Source of the DNA: Gonapodya prolifera JEL478
Taxonomy: Eukaryota > Monoblepharomycota > Monoblepharidomycetes > Monoblepharidales > Gonapodyaceae
Direction: 5' to 3'
NCBI GenBank assembly: GCA_001574975.1
Contig: KQ965797.1
Location: 169,125-233,124, forward strand
DNA length: 64,000 nt
The translations under genes were made by a program, and so were the position numbers. The notes beneath the pieces are model-generated. The model did not search any database. It saw only the letters and a list, made by a program, of their open reading frames with translations, and was not told where the DNA came from. Positions 24,386-35,429 of the stretch are shown one piece after another. Within the stretch, counting starts at the first letter, position 1. The number at the start of each line of letters is the position of its first letter.

Positions 24386-25758
24386 TCGACACGAAAATCG
24401 TCGCTTCCGACATATGCCTTTGTATCCCACGAGCGGCCGCACTCTTCCGGTTCCAGAACCGGCTCAAGTCGCCTACGGGAAGAACGGGGTACTCGAAGAA
24501 CTCGCCCAGGAAGACGGCCGAGGCGGAGTAGTATGCCTAGACGGAGGTAGTGCGAAGTGCAGGTGCAAGTGGAAAGGTGAAAAGTGAATAATGAGTTCAC
24601 AAGGCATGGGAAGTGGCGCTTTCAGCCGAAGCCGAGCCCAAGCCCAAGTCGGTAAAATGTACTCACAGAGATTCCAGTGAACAGCCCAACCCAGGCTGCG
24701 GCGAGGTTCACCGCGGGGCTTTCCGTGTGTGAGCCAGCGGCCTAATCACAATTCACAACATATCACGAGAACAAGAACACCACGTCAGGCCAACGCACAC
24801 AGTAACAGCACCACACGTGCGATGCACTCACGCTCAACGCAAACATAACAAACACGCCAAAGAAATTGATCACATTGGCAAGGTTGGTCTTGAGCGTCGC
24901 GACCATGCACATGAATGTGATGTACGCGTACAGAGTGAACATGGCCGTGAGTGAGTCCTTGATGGGCCCTCCTGAATGTATCAATGTGTGGGTGTCATTT
25001 GAGCATGAGCACGAGCACAGGAGAAAGGAAAGGGAGAGGGAGAGGGGAAGGGGAGAAAACGTACCGACTTTGATCGTGTCGCTCATCACGAGCAGCTGGA
25101 ACAGGCCGATGCTCGTGACGTACCCTCCGAACGTGACCATGGCCGTACACGCCAGCAAATTATTCTGTTGTTGCAAAAAATAGTGGGCAGTGAGCACAGG
25201 GTGACCACCTTCCGCATCACTTGCATGACCAACGAAGCGGAGCGTACCTTGCCGACAAGATGCACCCCCGCAATGACAAGCTGCAAAACCCCCGTGACGA
25301 CAAAGAAGGTGAACACGAGGGCTGCGCCGGCGGGTTCTGGGCGATGGACGTGGGCGGACGGCGGTGGAGCAAGGCATATGGCATATGGCACGGTCGGTGG
25401 GGGTGAGACGTCACGTCACGTCACAGACGAAAGGGGAAAGGGAAAGGGAAAGGGAAAGGGAAAAGGAAAGGGGCACCGCAACGTACCAATGAGCCCAGTT
25501 CCCAACAACCCGATGAACGTGACTTGAGTCGCGAACCCGAGCAAGCCGAACGCGAGCGTGTTCTGGCGGGTGACGGAGTCGTCGAGGCGATGGAACGGCA
25601 CGGTATTCAGTCAGTACATACACCCAAATGCCAGTACCAAAAACTGCCTCCCATCCCACGGGAGGGACAGGCCCTCAACTCACCGCGCTCGTGGAGTGCG
25701 CGTCGATCTTGAGGACGCCCGTGGGGAGGAGACCAGGAGCGGACTTGTCGGATGCCAT
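24369..25758 (-). CDS. Ato/GPR1/FUN34/YaaH-family acetate-type transporter
   Basis: Six-helix plasma-membrane protein of the AceTr family, which in yeasts (Ato1-3, Gpr1) moves acetate or is tied to ammonium export. It starts MASDKSAPGLLPTGVLKIDA. Helices are visible as LAFGLLGFATQVTFIGLLGT, ALVFTFFVVTGVLQLVIAGV, ACTAMVTFGGYVTSIGLFQL, FTLYAYITFMCMVATLKTNL, ANVINFFGVFVMFALS and VNLAAAWVGLFTGIS. The end reads PVLPVGDLSRFWNRKSAAAR and then EVEA. The family's NPAP box appears as NPAGAALVFT. Several short introns; one holds a GGGAAA microsatellite. A TATA box lies 85-92 bp before the start. Substrate is inferred from the family only. Confidence 0.92.
25430..25473 (+). repeat. GGGAAA microsatellite
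   Basis: Purine-rich hexamer repeat (GGGAAA, about six units with small changes) inside an intron of the Ato-type transporter gene. On the coding strand it is a pyrimidine tract near the splice acceptor. Confidence 0.75.
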
Positions 25759-27494
25759 TGATTGAGATGCGGGATGAGAGGGTGGGGTGGGATGGGGTGG
25801 TTGTTGTATTGAATGCAAAAGTGGTGGATGGCAAGTGGTAGGTTTTTATACTCGTACCTGCACCTGCACCTGCCAAGGAATATTAGTTGATGCGATGAGG
25901 TGGGGGACATCCTCACCGGACCTTCAGGTTTACCGAAAACTAGTTTTTGTGTATGTATCAATTCTCCCCCCACCGCCCTTTGCCCCCCGGTCCCCCCTTT
26001 CCACCTTTTATCTCTTTCGTTTTCATAAGGGCTCTGATGCAATTGTGTAGCGTGTGGTCCAGTGAGATTGACTTTGATCGGGTACCAACGAACCCTGGAG
26101 GGGAATAACAAAGCCCGAGCCCGCCAGAGACCAGATCGGAAGATCAACTTCTGGATCGGTTGCGACCCGGTCGACCGACTGAACTTGGATGTGATGATTT
26201 AATTCAATTTCAACTAAGATAATTTGGTTGTTTTTGTTCACATACAAGGCCTTCTCCTCCAAAAATGCCAGTTGACAGCCGAGGCAAGTTCAAAACAATG
26301 TTTTCTGATATGGTTCAGGCCCACCCAAGCGCTTCGCTTCGTGGAACGCACATTTTTATGCTTGCGCTTCTCCACCCGCCCAAGCTGAAACACCGACATT
26401 CAGATGCCTGGTGTCAGCTCGGATTCACAGTGACTCACACTTGTACCAGCATTGCGGAGGAGTGTCAGGAGAATCCTCATCTATCAGAGCACTCGGATAT
26501 CGCGAGAAGATATTTGAAGCGTCATGGATGAGCAAGGGTCAAAGGCGACGAGTCGTGGGTATCGAAGAGTCCATTGTCCAGCAGAGATGTACACACTTGG
26601 ACATGACGGTCATATCGTTCGTGAGTGGTGCATTCTACCGGGAATCTCGGGAACAAGCGCCAAGTGGCTCAGTGTTATCACATGACACCATGAATGCCAA
26701 GCGGAACCGTGGTCGCAAGCCATCATGGGAACCGTTTGATGTCCGCGGCGAAGACGTGCTTGGTCACACTGCGGTCTGTGCGAAATTGAATTCAAAATTG
26801 AAATGGACTCCAGATGTGGATGCTTCTGGCCGGGCACACTACTACTTTTCAATTCTCGTTGCAATGTTCTCAAGTATCGCACACAGCAGAACATATTGCG
26901 ATAATAAAGTACATATATACTGGTGCCGGAGCCAATCGCGACGGATCTGCGCAAGACTCCGTATTCAACATTGGTTCGTTTCTGAGCCCCTGGGTTCTTT
27001 TTTCCGTTCCAATTTGTCGCAGGATAAATAATTTCAAATGCATTGTGAAATGCAGCACAAATGGACCCTCGATGGACCTCAACGGTGGCCTCCCCCACCC
27101 CTCAGCCCACATTATCCCTTCCCCCCCCTCTCTCCCTTTACTTTCAGGTCATTGTACGCTTTCCACAAAATAATCAAGATGTCGTGTCTAATATTGTCGT
27201 CGTGGTGCAGATCCCTCCAACCTTCCATGCATTTATCCGACCACCCGCCACGAACTAAGCACTGCTCACGGAAGCCTCACCGGTACAGCGTCGGGTAACT
27301 AATGCCACGCTCGGTGCCTCTGCGTTGCCGAATTCCCAAACTAAGCACCCGCCACGCACAGCGAGACCGAACAAATGAAAAATGTATGTTTACAACACAT
27401 GCTCAAACCGATTTCTTCAGACACTCCGCCGCATTATGCAATTATTAAAAGCGGACCCGTAACACGACCTCCAAAATGTCTCGCTCTCGCCCAC
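25759..27494. other. Gene-poor gap of 1.7 kb
   Basis: The upstream region of the transporter, followed by AT-richer sequence. Open frames of up to about 200 codons exist on both strands (26411-27031 plus, 26610-27098 minus) but overlap each other, contain no recognisable motif and lack splice context, so I call no gene. Around 27240-27360 the words CTAAGCAC and CCCGCCACG each occur twice. Confidence 0.5.
25843..25850 (-). promoter_or_regulatory. TATA box of the Ato-type transporter
   Basis: TATAAAAA on the minus strand, 85-92 bp upstream of the ATG at 25758. A strong TATA box would suit a gene whose expression changes with carbon source, as known for Ato/Gpr1 genes; that link is inference. 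Confidence 0.55.
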
Positions 27495-28955
27495 TCATTC
27501 CACTCGCTCCTGCTTCAACGAATCAGAAGGCATCCCGGACCCTGCCACCCCCGCATGACCTGTCGGCACGGGCGTCCCCGACCCGGAAGACACGTCCCGG
27601 TTGTTGCGGTGCCGTAGTTGAAAGTGACTTTTGGCGATCGCGGCTGTGGAGAGTGTGACGGATTCGCCGTTCAGATAGCATTCCTGGGAAGTGTGAACAG
27701 ACATTGTCGACAATCAGGTGGAGGCGGAATGCCGGGACGAGCGACAACTCACGTGACAGATGTAGTGCTTGACAACGCCGTGGTGCTTTTCGCTATACAA
27801 GTGCGTCTGCACGTTGTACAGGCGATCGCTTTGGTGCCCGCATCCCGGAAATGGGCACGTGTAGATCTTGCACACTGTGGAACCCGAACTGCACCGCCCA
27901 CCGAGCGCGTCAGTCCAGTCCCACACTCTCTCTCACCACACGGAAAGCACACTCTCTCACCTGTCCGCCCGCCGCTCCACCGCCTTCCCCTTGACGTGCT
28001 CCCGCACCAGGTGCTCCACAAGGTAGCAGGTCTCGTCCTTGGACAGCGCCCGGCCCGGGTCGTTGGCCGCGATGAGTTTGTTGGAGATTTCGTCCCACTG
28101 TACTGTTTGCGGCCGACACATGGGTAGCTCTTCGCCGCACCCGTCGATGGGGCACAGTACTGTTGTTCGTCTGGGGCATGAAGGGCCACAAAGAAGCGTT
28201 GAGTCCCCAACTACACGTGCAAAGACCCACGCGTAAGACGCCGCGAACACACCTCCTTTTGTCATAACCATCCACAGGGTACTCTTCCGGAACCGGTCGC
28301 TTCACTGGAACCTTGCTGCTCATATCCCCCGGCGGCATCCTCTTCACATCTCCCCCAAACCCTCCCCCGTCTTCGTCCTCGTCCATAACCAGGGGCACGA
28401 GCCGCAAACTCCCGTCCCTGTGGGCCCGCAGCTCCCGCCCGAAATCGTCAAAAATGACCAACCGTCCGTTCCGCAGTGGCTTCATCCGGAACCGGTATAG
28501 ATTGTAGTCTGCATACATGTTCGGGGGCCCGCTCGGGTGCGGGGGTGGTGGTGGTGGGTACCCATACTCGGCCCCGTTATGGGATCGGGCGTAGCGGGGG
28601 TCGGCCGCCCTGGCGATGACGATTTGCAATCATTCCCGAAGACGGTTTGATACAGATATTTAGCGCAGGGTGACAAAAAAAGATTGAGGTAGGTCAGCTG
28701 GTCAAGCCCCGTGCTGAGGTAAGGACGTCCCCCCCTCCGCCATCCGCCAGCTCACCATTCTCCCGCAGGCGGTCCCTGGGGCATCCATCCATACCCCGCC
28801 TGCTGCTGCTGCTGCTGCCCGTCCAGCTCGGGAATCCTCGGAAGAAAGGACGAGGGAGGCGGGTTCGATGGATCGTAAGGGTGGTGGGGGTGAGTCGGTG
28901 GAGCCGGAGGTGGGCCCCACGGAGAACCATCTGGATACTGTCGGGGAGCGTACAT
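27495..28955 (-). CDS. C2H2-type zinc-finger protein of unknown function (paralogue 1)
   Basis: Not a family I can name. Start at 28955 gives a Pro-rich, disordered N-terminus (MYAPRQYPDGSPWGPPPAPP) with a polyGln run. A conserved-looking block follows (NMYADYNLYRFRMKPLRNGR, LVIFDDFGRELRAHRDGSLR), then three metal-site candidates: VLCPIDGCGEEL with a distant LVEHLVREH; TCPFPGCGHQSDRLYNVQTH; and YICHECYLNGES with KSHFQLRH. The join GEW/AADP uses donor GTGAGC and an in-phase acceptor. The finger spacing is irregular, so it need not bind DNA. The next minus-strand gene has the same order of parts and looks like a tandem paralogue. Confidence 0.72.
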
Positions 28956-29176
28956 GGGCGTGGAAGGTGTCGGGTTTTTGGGGAGGAAGGACCCTAAGTA
29001 AGTAAGTTGAGAGAGATGGAAGAAAGGAAAGCTTAGTTTAGTTGCTGAGCCGTGTTCGACATGTGTAAGCAACAAACTTCTCGTAGATATATGATAAAAC
29101 TAATCGAACTCCAACTCAGGGTAAAAACATCAAAATCTCAAATACGACTACTAGGAAATGGTAATAAACAACTCCT

Positions 29177-31012
29177 TCACGTGGCCATCCGGTGTGCGCC
29201 ACCTCCCGACCTCATTTCAATGCCACCCGGTATCTCCTCTTCGCGACTCTCCACCTTGACCTCCGCGTCACCATCGGAGAGGTAGAAAAGCTCTTCCTCC
29301 TCGTCACCCACGTCCTTCGACCCTTTGTGACGTATATTACGTTTCCGCTTCAGACTGCCACTCTCCCCGCTCAGGTCGTTCAAGGCTAGACACAAAAGTA
29401 GTGGCACAAGACGCATGGCAGGTCGCTCGTCAGAAGTCTCTCCCATCATGTTTTTCGACTGCCGCCACACCTACCTTCTTGCCCGTCCATGTGCACATCC
29501 TTGTTCTCTCCGTTCTTGCCTGAACTGGAAACAGGCTGCTTCAAGTTGGCGTGCTTGTTCCAAAAGTGTCGCTCCACCGCCTGCCAGTTGGCCAGCCCAA
29601 CGAAGCTCCCTTGCTTGCGACAGTCTTTGCAGTAAAAGTGTTTCACGTCGGGATGGTGGGCAGCTTTAAGGCTACTCAAACAAAATCGATTATGCGCGTG
29701 AGGCGTGGCACGTACAGAAAGACAAAGGCTCACCAGTAGCTCAGCACATTGCTCTTGTTGGTCAGCATCTCGCAACGCGCCCCCTTTTCGCAGTCGCACG
29801 ACGAGCTATGCCCTGGTGCTTGGTCACGCTTGTTAGAAAGATTCCACGGGGCGTTCCGGCAGTCCCTGAGATGCTTTTGCGTGAAAAGGAAAGCATCGTC
29901 ACTCGTCAGCATAATTGTCCGCCCCCGTTGCAACCATCCCACATGCTGCGGTCTCACCTTAGACATATCGCAGAAGTCCGTTCGCTTCAAATCCCTCCCG
30001 CCCTCCGCACATATCGTGATCCTCTTTTCCATGACAATCGCACCAGCCGAGGACGGGCTCGACACGGATTCGCATCGGGAGACGAGCAGGATCGAGTGGC
30101 AGATGATTTCAGCGGCGCAGCCAAAGGGGCAGATTCGGGAGGCCTGGAGAGGGTGGATGTGGAGAGTGTTTAGGGACGCGCGTAATGTGCGTTAAAATTG
30201 GAAACGAGGCGGTAGCAAGCGTCACAGGTAGCCCACCGATCGTACGTATCCGTCTGCACTGCTCGGCTCATCAAACGAGCTCGACTGCGCTGCCTGTTCC
30301 TGGAATCCTCCCGCTCCATCACCTGTATCGGTCTTGTACACCGGTACGCCTACGCCCAGGTAGTCCGAGTCCATAACGGGTGGCACGCTCGAGCTCGAGG
30401 ACCTGCTCGCCGCTGGGTAAATGTTGGAACTCATGGGGGACAACGACGAGGACCGTTTTAGCTCGTCGATCTCGGAGCGTTGCTGAGCAATGATATGGTA
30501 GGCGTTGCTGATCCAAGTTTGCTGGTCGTTGACGGTAGAGTTGAGGGCGCTGACATTTTGTTGTAGGTCCATGAGGAATTTTATCAAGTTCTGGGGGATG
30601 ATGTTCTTGGTTTCCAAAAATGCAACGACGGACGTAGAGTGGCCATAGCAACACTCACTTGTCCCAGAAAGGGGTCCACGGTCTCCCCGACATCTTGCAC
30701 GTATTGCCCCGTACTATCCTCCATTTGCTCGGGGACGGTGGTTGTGAAGAATCGGGGGTGGAGCTCGCCAGACTCTCCAGAGTCCGTGAATGAAGGAGGC
30801 TCCCCAAATGCAGTCAGGAACTCGTCAACGTACTGCAACAGAGAGTGAAGAGTCTTAATATAGTGCCTGAGGGTTAAGGCAGGCAAGCAAAACTGTACCA
30901 AGTCTTGAGAATGTTGAAGCGAACGATCCATTTCACTAAAAGGCTCTACATCGACTGCAGGGATGGCATAAGGCACCAGATGACCGTGAGCTCCCCCAGC
31001 GATGGCGGTCAT
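29177..31012 (-). CDS. Coiled-coil plus zinc-finger protein (paralogue 2)
   Basis: Unknown function. The 5' half (31012 to about 30250) is helical: YVDEFLTAFGEPPSFTD, LIKFLMDLQQNVSALN and IIAQQRSEIDELKRSSS. A GT-AG intron of about 100 bp, in phase, would join SSADGY to ASRICPFGCAAEIICHS, which parallels DGYDKRR/VLCPIDGCG in the neighbouring gene. Later parts are FLFTQKHLRDCRNAPW, CDCEKGARCEML, and a finger FYCKDCRKQGSFVG with VERHFWNKH. The tail is basic then acidic. The join is my inference: if it is wrong there are two genes, 30222-31012 (ending RSVGYL) and 29177-30032 (starting MEKRITICAEGG). The start lies 160 bp from that of the divergent metacaspase. Confidence 0.6.
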
Positions 31013-31172
31013 CGCGCAGCTGGCGTAATCGGGGTAATCGGGGACTTCAGCAACGGTTTCAGCAAACACTTAGGCCTTGGTTCCCTCCCAGCCAAGCGTC
31101 CGCTTTGGTCGCACCGCCAGCTCGTTTCCCCGGCTGAACAGTTTGAGTATCCCAATCCTCTCGCCCACTGAG

Positions 31173-34055
31173 ATGGAATCGTTTCCATCGCCGCAGCCTG
31201 GAAGCCTTCCCTTCAATGTAAACCGAAGAGGGCATGCCTTCCGCAGGCTGCTGGGAAGGGTCCGGGTCGGCCATCCACTTCAACCACCACAACGCATTGT
31301 GCATTCAGAGATCTCAGGGCCCGTTCCTGGCTCTCTCACTCTTCTGGGAAGACCGATTGGGGTGCCAGATGAGGCCCCCTTCATTCCACCTGCTGCTGTG
31401 GACTATGGCCACTACCGTCAAGAAGATGGTCGTGATGATGTTTTTCCGATGCAACAGCCGGCGCCTTCAGCAGAAAAGTTTCAGCAACTTCCCTTCAAGG
31501 ATGTTCTTGCGCAGCTGGATGCCGCCATCGCGCATGTGCCCACTCCGACTCCGCTACAACCTATTCTCCCCCGGCCCAAACGCCCGGGACACCATCCTCC
31601 ACTCACACTTATAACAGAGTCGAATCGCCTCTCAAAGCAACCTCTGGACGTCTCGACACTTCTCCGCAACACAGGCAAATCGCGCACCGACCCGCCGACA
31701 AGATATGGGCCCCAATCACCTTCACCTCCCATACTCCCACGCCCTGGTGAAAGCCCCTCACCGGGTCTTACCCTGTCAAGTGTCTCGGCTCTCTCACCTC
31801 CACGAACCTTCCCCGGCGTCGCTCGTTCCACCTCTGCTCCGTCGGGTAACCCTCTCACTCGTGGGGTGACTGCCCGCTCGACGCAATCTTCTATCAGCTC
31901 CCGCCGCCCAAACTCTTTTGCACCTTCGGTAGCACCATCATACACGTCACCATCGTACGAGGACGACACGCTTCCCACGCCAAGCCCGTCCCCCTCCGTT
32001 CGCTCGTGGGAGCTCCCACAAATGTGCAGAGACGACGGACTTGTCAAGCACCTCGCCCTCGTATTTCCAACGGTGTTGGGTGGTGTCGGAAACACGCCAG
32101 AAGCGGAGATCAAAGTGGAGGAAGCCAAGGAGCTTTGCACAAGATACGGCGTCGAACTGGTCGACCCGACCGGCGCAGGGAAACCTGATAGAACAACAGC
32201 CGCTAACAACAAGGAGCCCGCAGCTTATGAATCGCGCCCCGGTATAAGCAATGTCGCTTCCCCTCAGCAATCTGAGCAATCCCGTCCAGGGTCGCCGACG
32301 CCTCTATATCTCGGTCCAAAACGGCTTTCTAGCAAAGCAGGATTTCTTCAGGGTTGCGGGAAGATGAAAGCCCTCGTGGTTGGGATCTCGTATCAAGGTG
32401 ACGACGAGCCGCTTGAAGGTGAGTTGCGAAACTTGAGAGCAAGAATGCTAGGAGGTACGTAATCGTCACAATATCCCGTGCCTTGGCATGTAAACACAGC
32501 TCCTTTGCACGATGTGGACGATGTGGTATCATGGCTCACAGACTGCTACGACATCGACGGCCAGGACATCCTCACACTAACAGACAAGCCCGCCAACGAC
32601 CCCTCCCGACTGCCGACCCGCTCCAACATTTTGAATTCGTTTGAGTGGCTTTTGAACGGCGTGGTCGAAGGATCCTCGCTGGTGTTTTATTTCTCAGGTA
32701 CGGAACCTCATTTGTTGGTAACGCTCAACAAGAGTGCGAAGTTCGATGCACCACATCAACAGGTCACGCCACGCAGCAACGCGATGTTGACGGCGACGAG
32801 ACAAAGGGCTTTGACCAGGCGCTGAAGCCCTTGGACTACAAAGATGGCTTGTTGCTTGATGATCAAATGTACGAGGCCCTGGGTGAGAGCTCCATATGTC
32901 GAGGATAAAAGGGGTGTTTTCTCTTACCTTAGTTTATTGGTAGCGAAAAGGATACCCAGAGGAGCTCAGCTCACCGTGATTTTTGACACATGCCATTCGT
33001 GAGTTTCAGTCGAAGTGGTTGATAGCGCCATACCCAAAGTAATGGTTGTTGCATTCATTCAGGGGTTCTCTCATGGACCTTCCATTCACTTATACCCCTC
33101 AAAGAATTGGTCGGAACCTCAATGATCCCTCGGCCGGTGCAATTTTGGAAGTTTCCCTGCGCAACGTGCCCGGTCAAGTCATCAGGTCCCACGTGATGGT
33201 GAGTCATTATTGAGCTGGACGAAAGCGCACCCATCAGCGCTATAATATGTTTCCTTGATTTGGGACCACGTGTCGCACAACAGAAGGGTAACATCAGCGA
33301 GAGCCACCTTCCTGGTGGCATCCAGCTACAAGATCTGGATCTCACACCGGTCCAAGTTCCACGGAAAAAGTCGCTGGGAAACACACTCGACGGATCGGCA
33401 CCGCCAACTCGTTCTCCAACCCCAGACGAGGAAAGTTTGGTGTTTGGATCTCCCCTTCGACCTGAGCACTCTGCGAGCACAATGAGTTCAACTGCCTTGC
33501 AAAAGCCATTTACTCCGGTCGGCCGTAAGCGCTCCTCACAAAAGTCTCGCGCGGCGTTCAAGGCGACACTTGGAATCAAGTTGAGCAATGGATTCAAGGG
33601 TCGAGTATGTGAGGGGCATGTTCTTCAGATTTCAAGCTGCCTTGATGACCAGCTCAGTGGAGAGATTGCTACCGGTGTGTTCTATCAAGGATCCATCTCA
33701 TGGAGCGGATTCCTCATACTTTTTGTGATTTAGATTCGGGTTATCGAAGTCTCATGACGACCGAGCTCATAAAAGGTAGGAGGAAATATACAACAAACTG
33801 GAAGCATCAGAACTTTATTGACAAGTCCTGTACAGTCATGCGCCTTCTCAAACGCCCGTCGTACGTGCAACTTTTGTACGCTTTCGTGCACTGCATGGAG
33901 CAAAATGAGTCCAAAGAAAAGCACAAGCAGGATCTGCAGATGTCAACAGTGGGTATTTCTTCGTGGGTGCTTGGTCGCCCATAGGTACATGTCTCACATG
34001 AATTACCTCCTAGGCCAGTCTTATTTCCGAGCTTGAAATGCCATTTACCCTATAA
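31173..34055 (+). CDS. Type I metacaspase (peptidase C14)
   Basis: Caspase-fold cysteine protease cleaving after Arg/Lys, linked in fungi to stress and cell death. A Pro/Ser-rich prodomain of over 350 residues precedes the p20 region: KALVVGISYQGDDEPLEGEL, DVDDVVSWLTDCYDI, VFYFSG joined across an intron to HATQQRDVDGDETKGFD, then LTVIFDTCHSGSLMDLPFTY with catalytic Cys. Catalytic His is in SGHATQ, where most relatives have SGHG. The p10 part includes QISSCLDDQLSGE, LLKRPSYVQLLYAFVH and a final exon after 34013 giving QMSTASLISELEMPFTL, which fits the usual metacaspase ending. A large insert (about 33290-33600) separates p20 from p10. The frame is open back to 31077, but 31173 is the first ATG. 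Confidence 0.9.
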
Positions 34056-34315
34056 TAACCTCTATCTATGTCCTGCGTCGTTTCACTTGCATCATGGGTC
34101 CAGCACTCTCCGCACCTCAAATTACCCGACAATCATAATACCATGCAAGCGTTTATTATTATTTTGCATTTTATTTGTCCAGTTTTGGGAAATTTTGAGG
34201 GACGATGAAAATAGAGCTGTGTTATCATTCATTATTATGTGCTTGCAGATGTCGTTGGGGCCGGAGGGCACACATCATCGTAGGCGTTCAAGGCTTTTTC
34301 ATCGAGTGCAATTAA

Positions 34316-35405
34316 TCACTCAACGGCCTCCGAAGCTTCATGGGAACACGTACATGACCGTACAATCTCCCCAAGCTCTTTCAGCTGTGTGACTACTTCC
34401 CGCAACAAAGATTTTGTTTTCGTGCGCTCATCAAGTCTCCGGTTTAAATCCGCCTTTTCACTTTTGGATGCCCTCTCGTAAGCCTCACTGTCCTGTGCCC
34501 ACCCTTCACATGTTTGCTCATGTCGTTCGTAGATCTTGGTTGCTGCCGAAATACAAAGCCTTAGACCGTCGATGTGCTTTGAGAACGCAATGGAAGTTGG
34601 TAAGGGGTCCCTGGGGAGGAGCTCGCGCGGGTATGACGGAGATGGGAGTGGAGCTGAGTGCAGGGGAGTAATGAGTGTGACCTCAACGGCATCTTCTCAC
34701 TACGAGAAATTCACAAACCAAATTCTCTCAAAGAGAGCGCAATTCTGTTCACTCGATCAACAACGTTCCGGAGATCACCAATTGGGTCCGACCTGCGCTG
34801 AGCACGAGCCTTTTTCTGTTCTGTATGGCTGATAAGTTTTTCAAGTCGATGAACTTCCTTCGCAGACCTGCGCAAAAGGACTTGGTAAGAATGGGGAGCT
34901 GTCGGGCTCGGTTTCAAATAACCAACTCCAAGAATGAATTGTACGGACTGAACATCGTCGAGTCGGCAAATGCTTTTGATTCCTTTACACCAAGCTGATG
35001 TACAGTTGGGGTGTGTTCAAATACGTCGTTAGTATGAGTGAGCTCAAAAGAACTCACACTGCCTCCACCGTTTGCGATTTTCCAAGCAATGTCCCAAGCT
35101 TTGATCTGAATCTGTACGAGTGAATCTTCTCGAGCATGGAGAACCAGTGCCGATTGTGTCAAAGTGTGTTCGGTGTCCACTAAATCACTCTTCGCCTTCC
35201 GTGCAATCTCTTGACAATCGGCTGCCTGTAATCCAGCATAGAGTTTCTCAAGTGGTACAGTCACTTCCGAGACCTTGAAGGTCTCTGCTTTCTTCGGTTC
35301 CCCTTCTCCCCGTCCATCGTTCGCCATAAGGCGGATAAATTCAAAGATTGCATTGGTTTCAACTGCTTCCAGCCCACAATATTCATATACCAATTCGATT
35401 GACAT
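34316..35405 (-). CDS. Coiled-coil protein of unknown function
   Basis: I do not recognise the family. Start at 35405 gives MSIELVYEYCGLEAVETNAI and IFEFIRLMANDGRG. Heptad-rich helical stretches follow (VPLEKLYAGLQAADCQEIAR, SLVQIQIKAWDIAWKIANGG). After an intron comes SAKEVHRLEKLISHTEQKKA and VVDRVNRIALSLREF, and a last exon with IYERHEQTCEGWAQDSEAYE and LLREVVTQLKELGEIV, stopping at 34316. Exon borders are tentative but each join keeps an open frame. Its ATG is only 24 bp from the ATG of ATG18 on the other strand. A role beside a coiled-coil complex is all that can be said. Confidence 0.55.
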
Positions 35406-35429
35406 TATCTGGCCACGTCCGTTGCCAGG

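Noticed and set aside
26411-27031. Plus-strand open frame of about 200 codons, with an overlapping minus-strand frame at 26610-27098
   Set aside because: No motif, no splice context, and open frames on both strands at once; composition looks non-coding.
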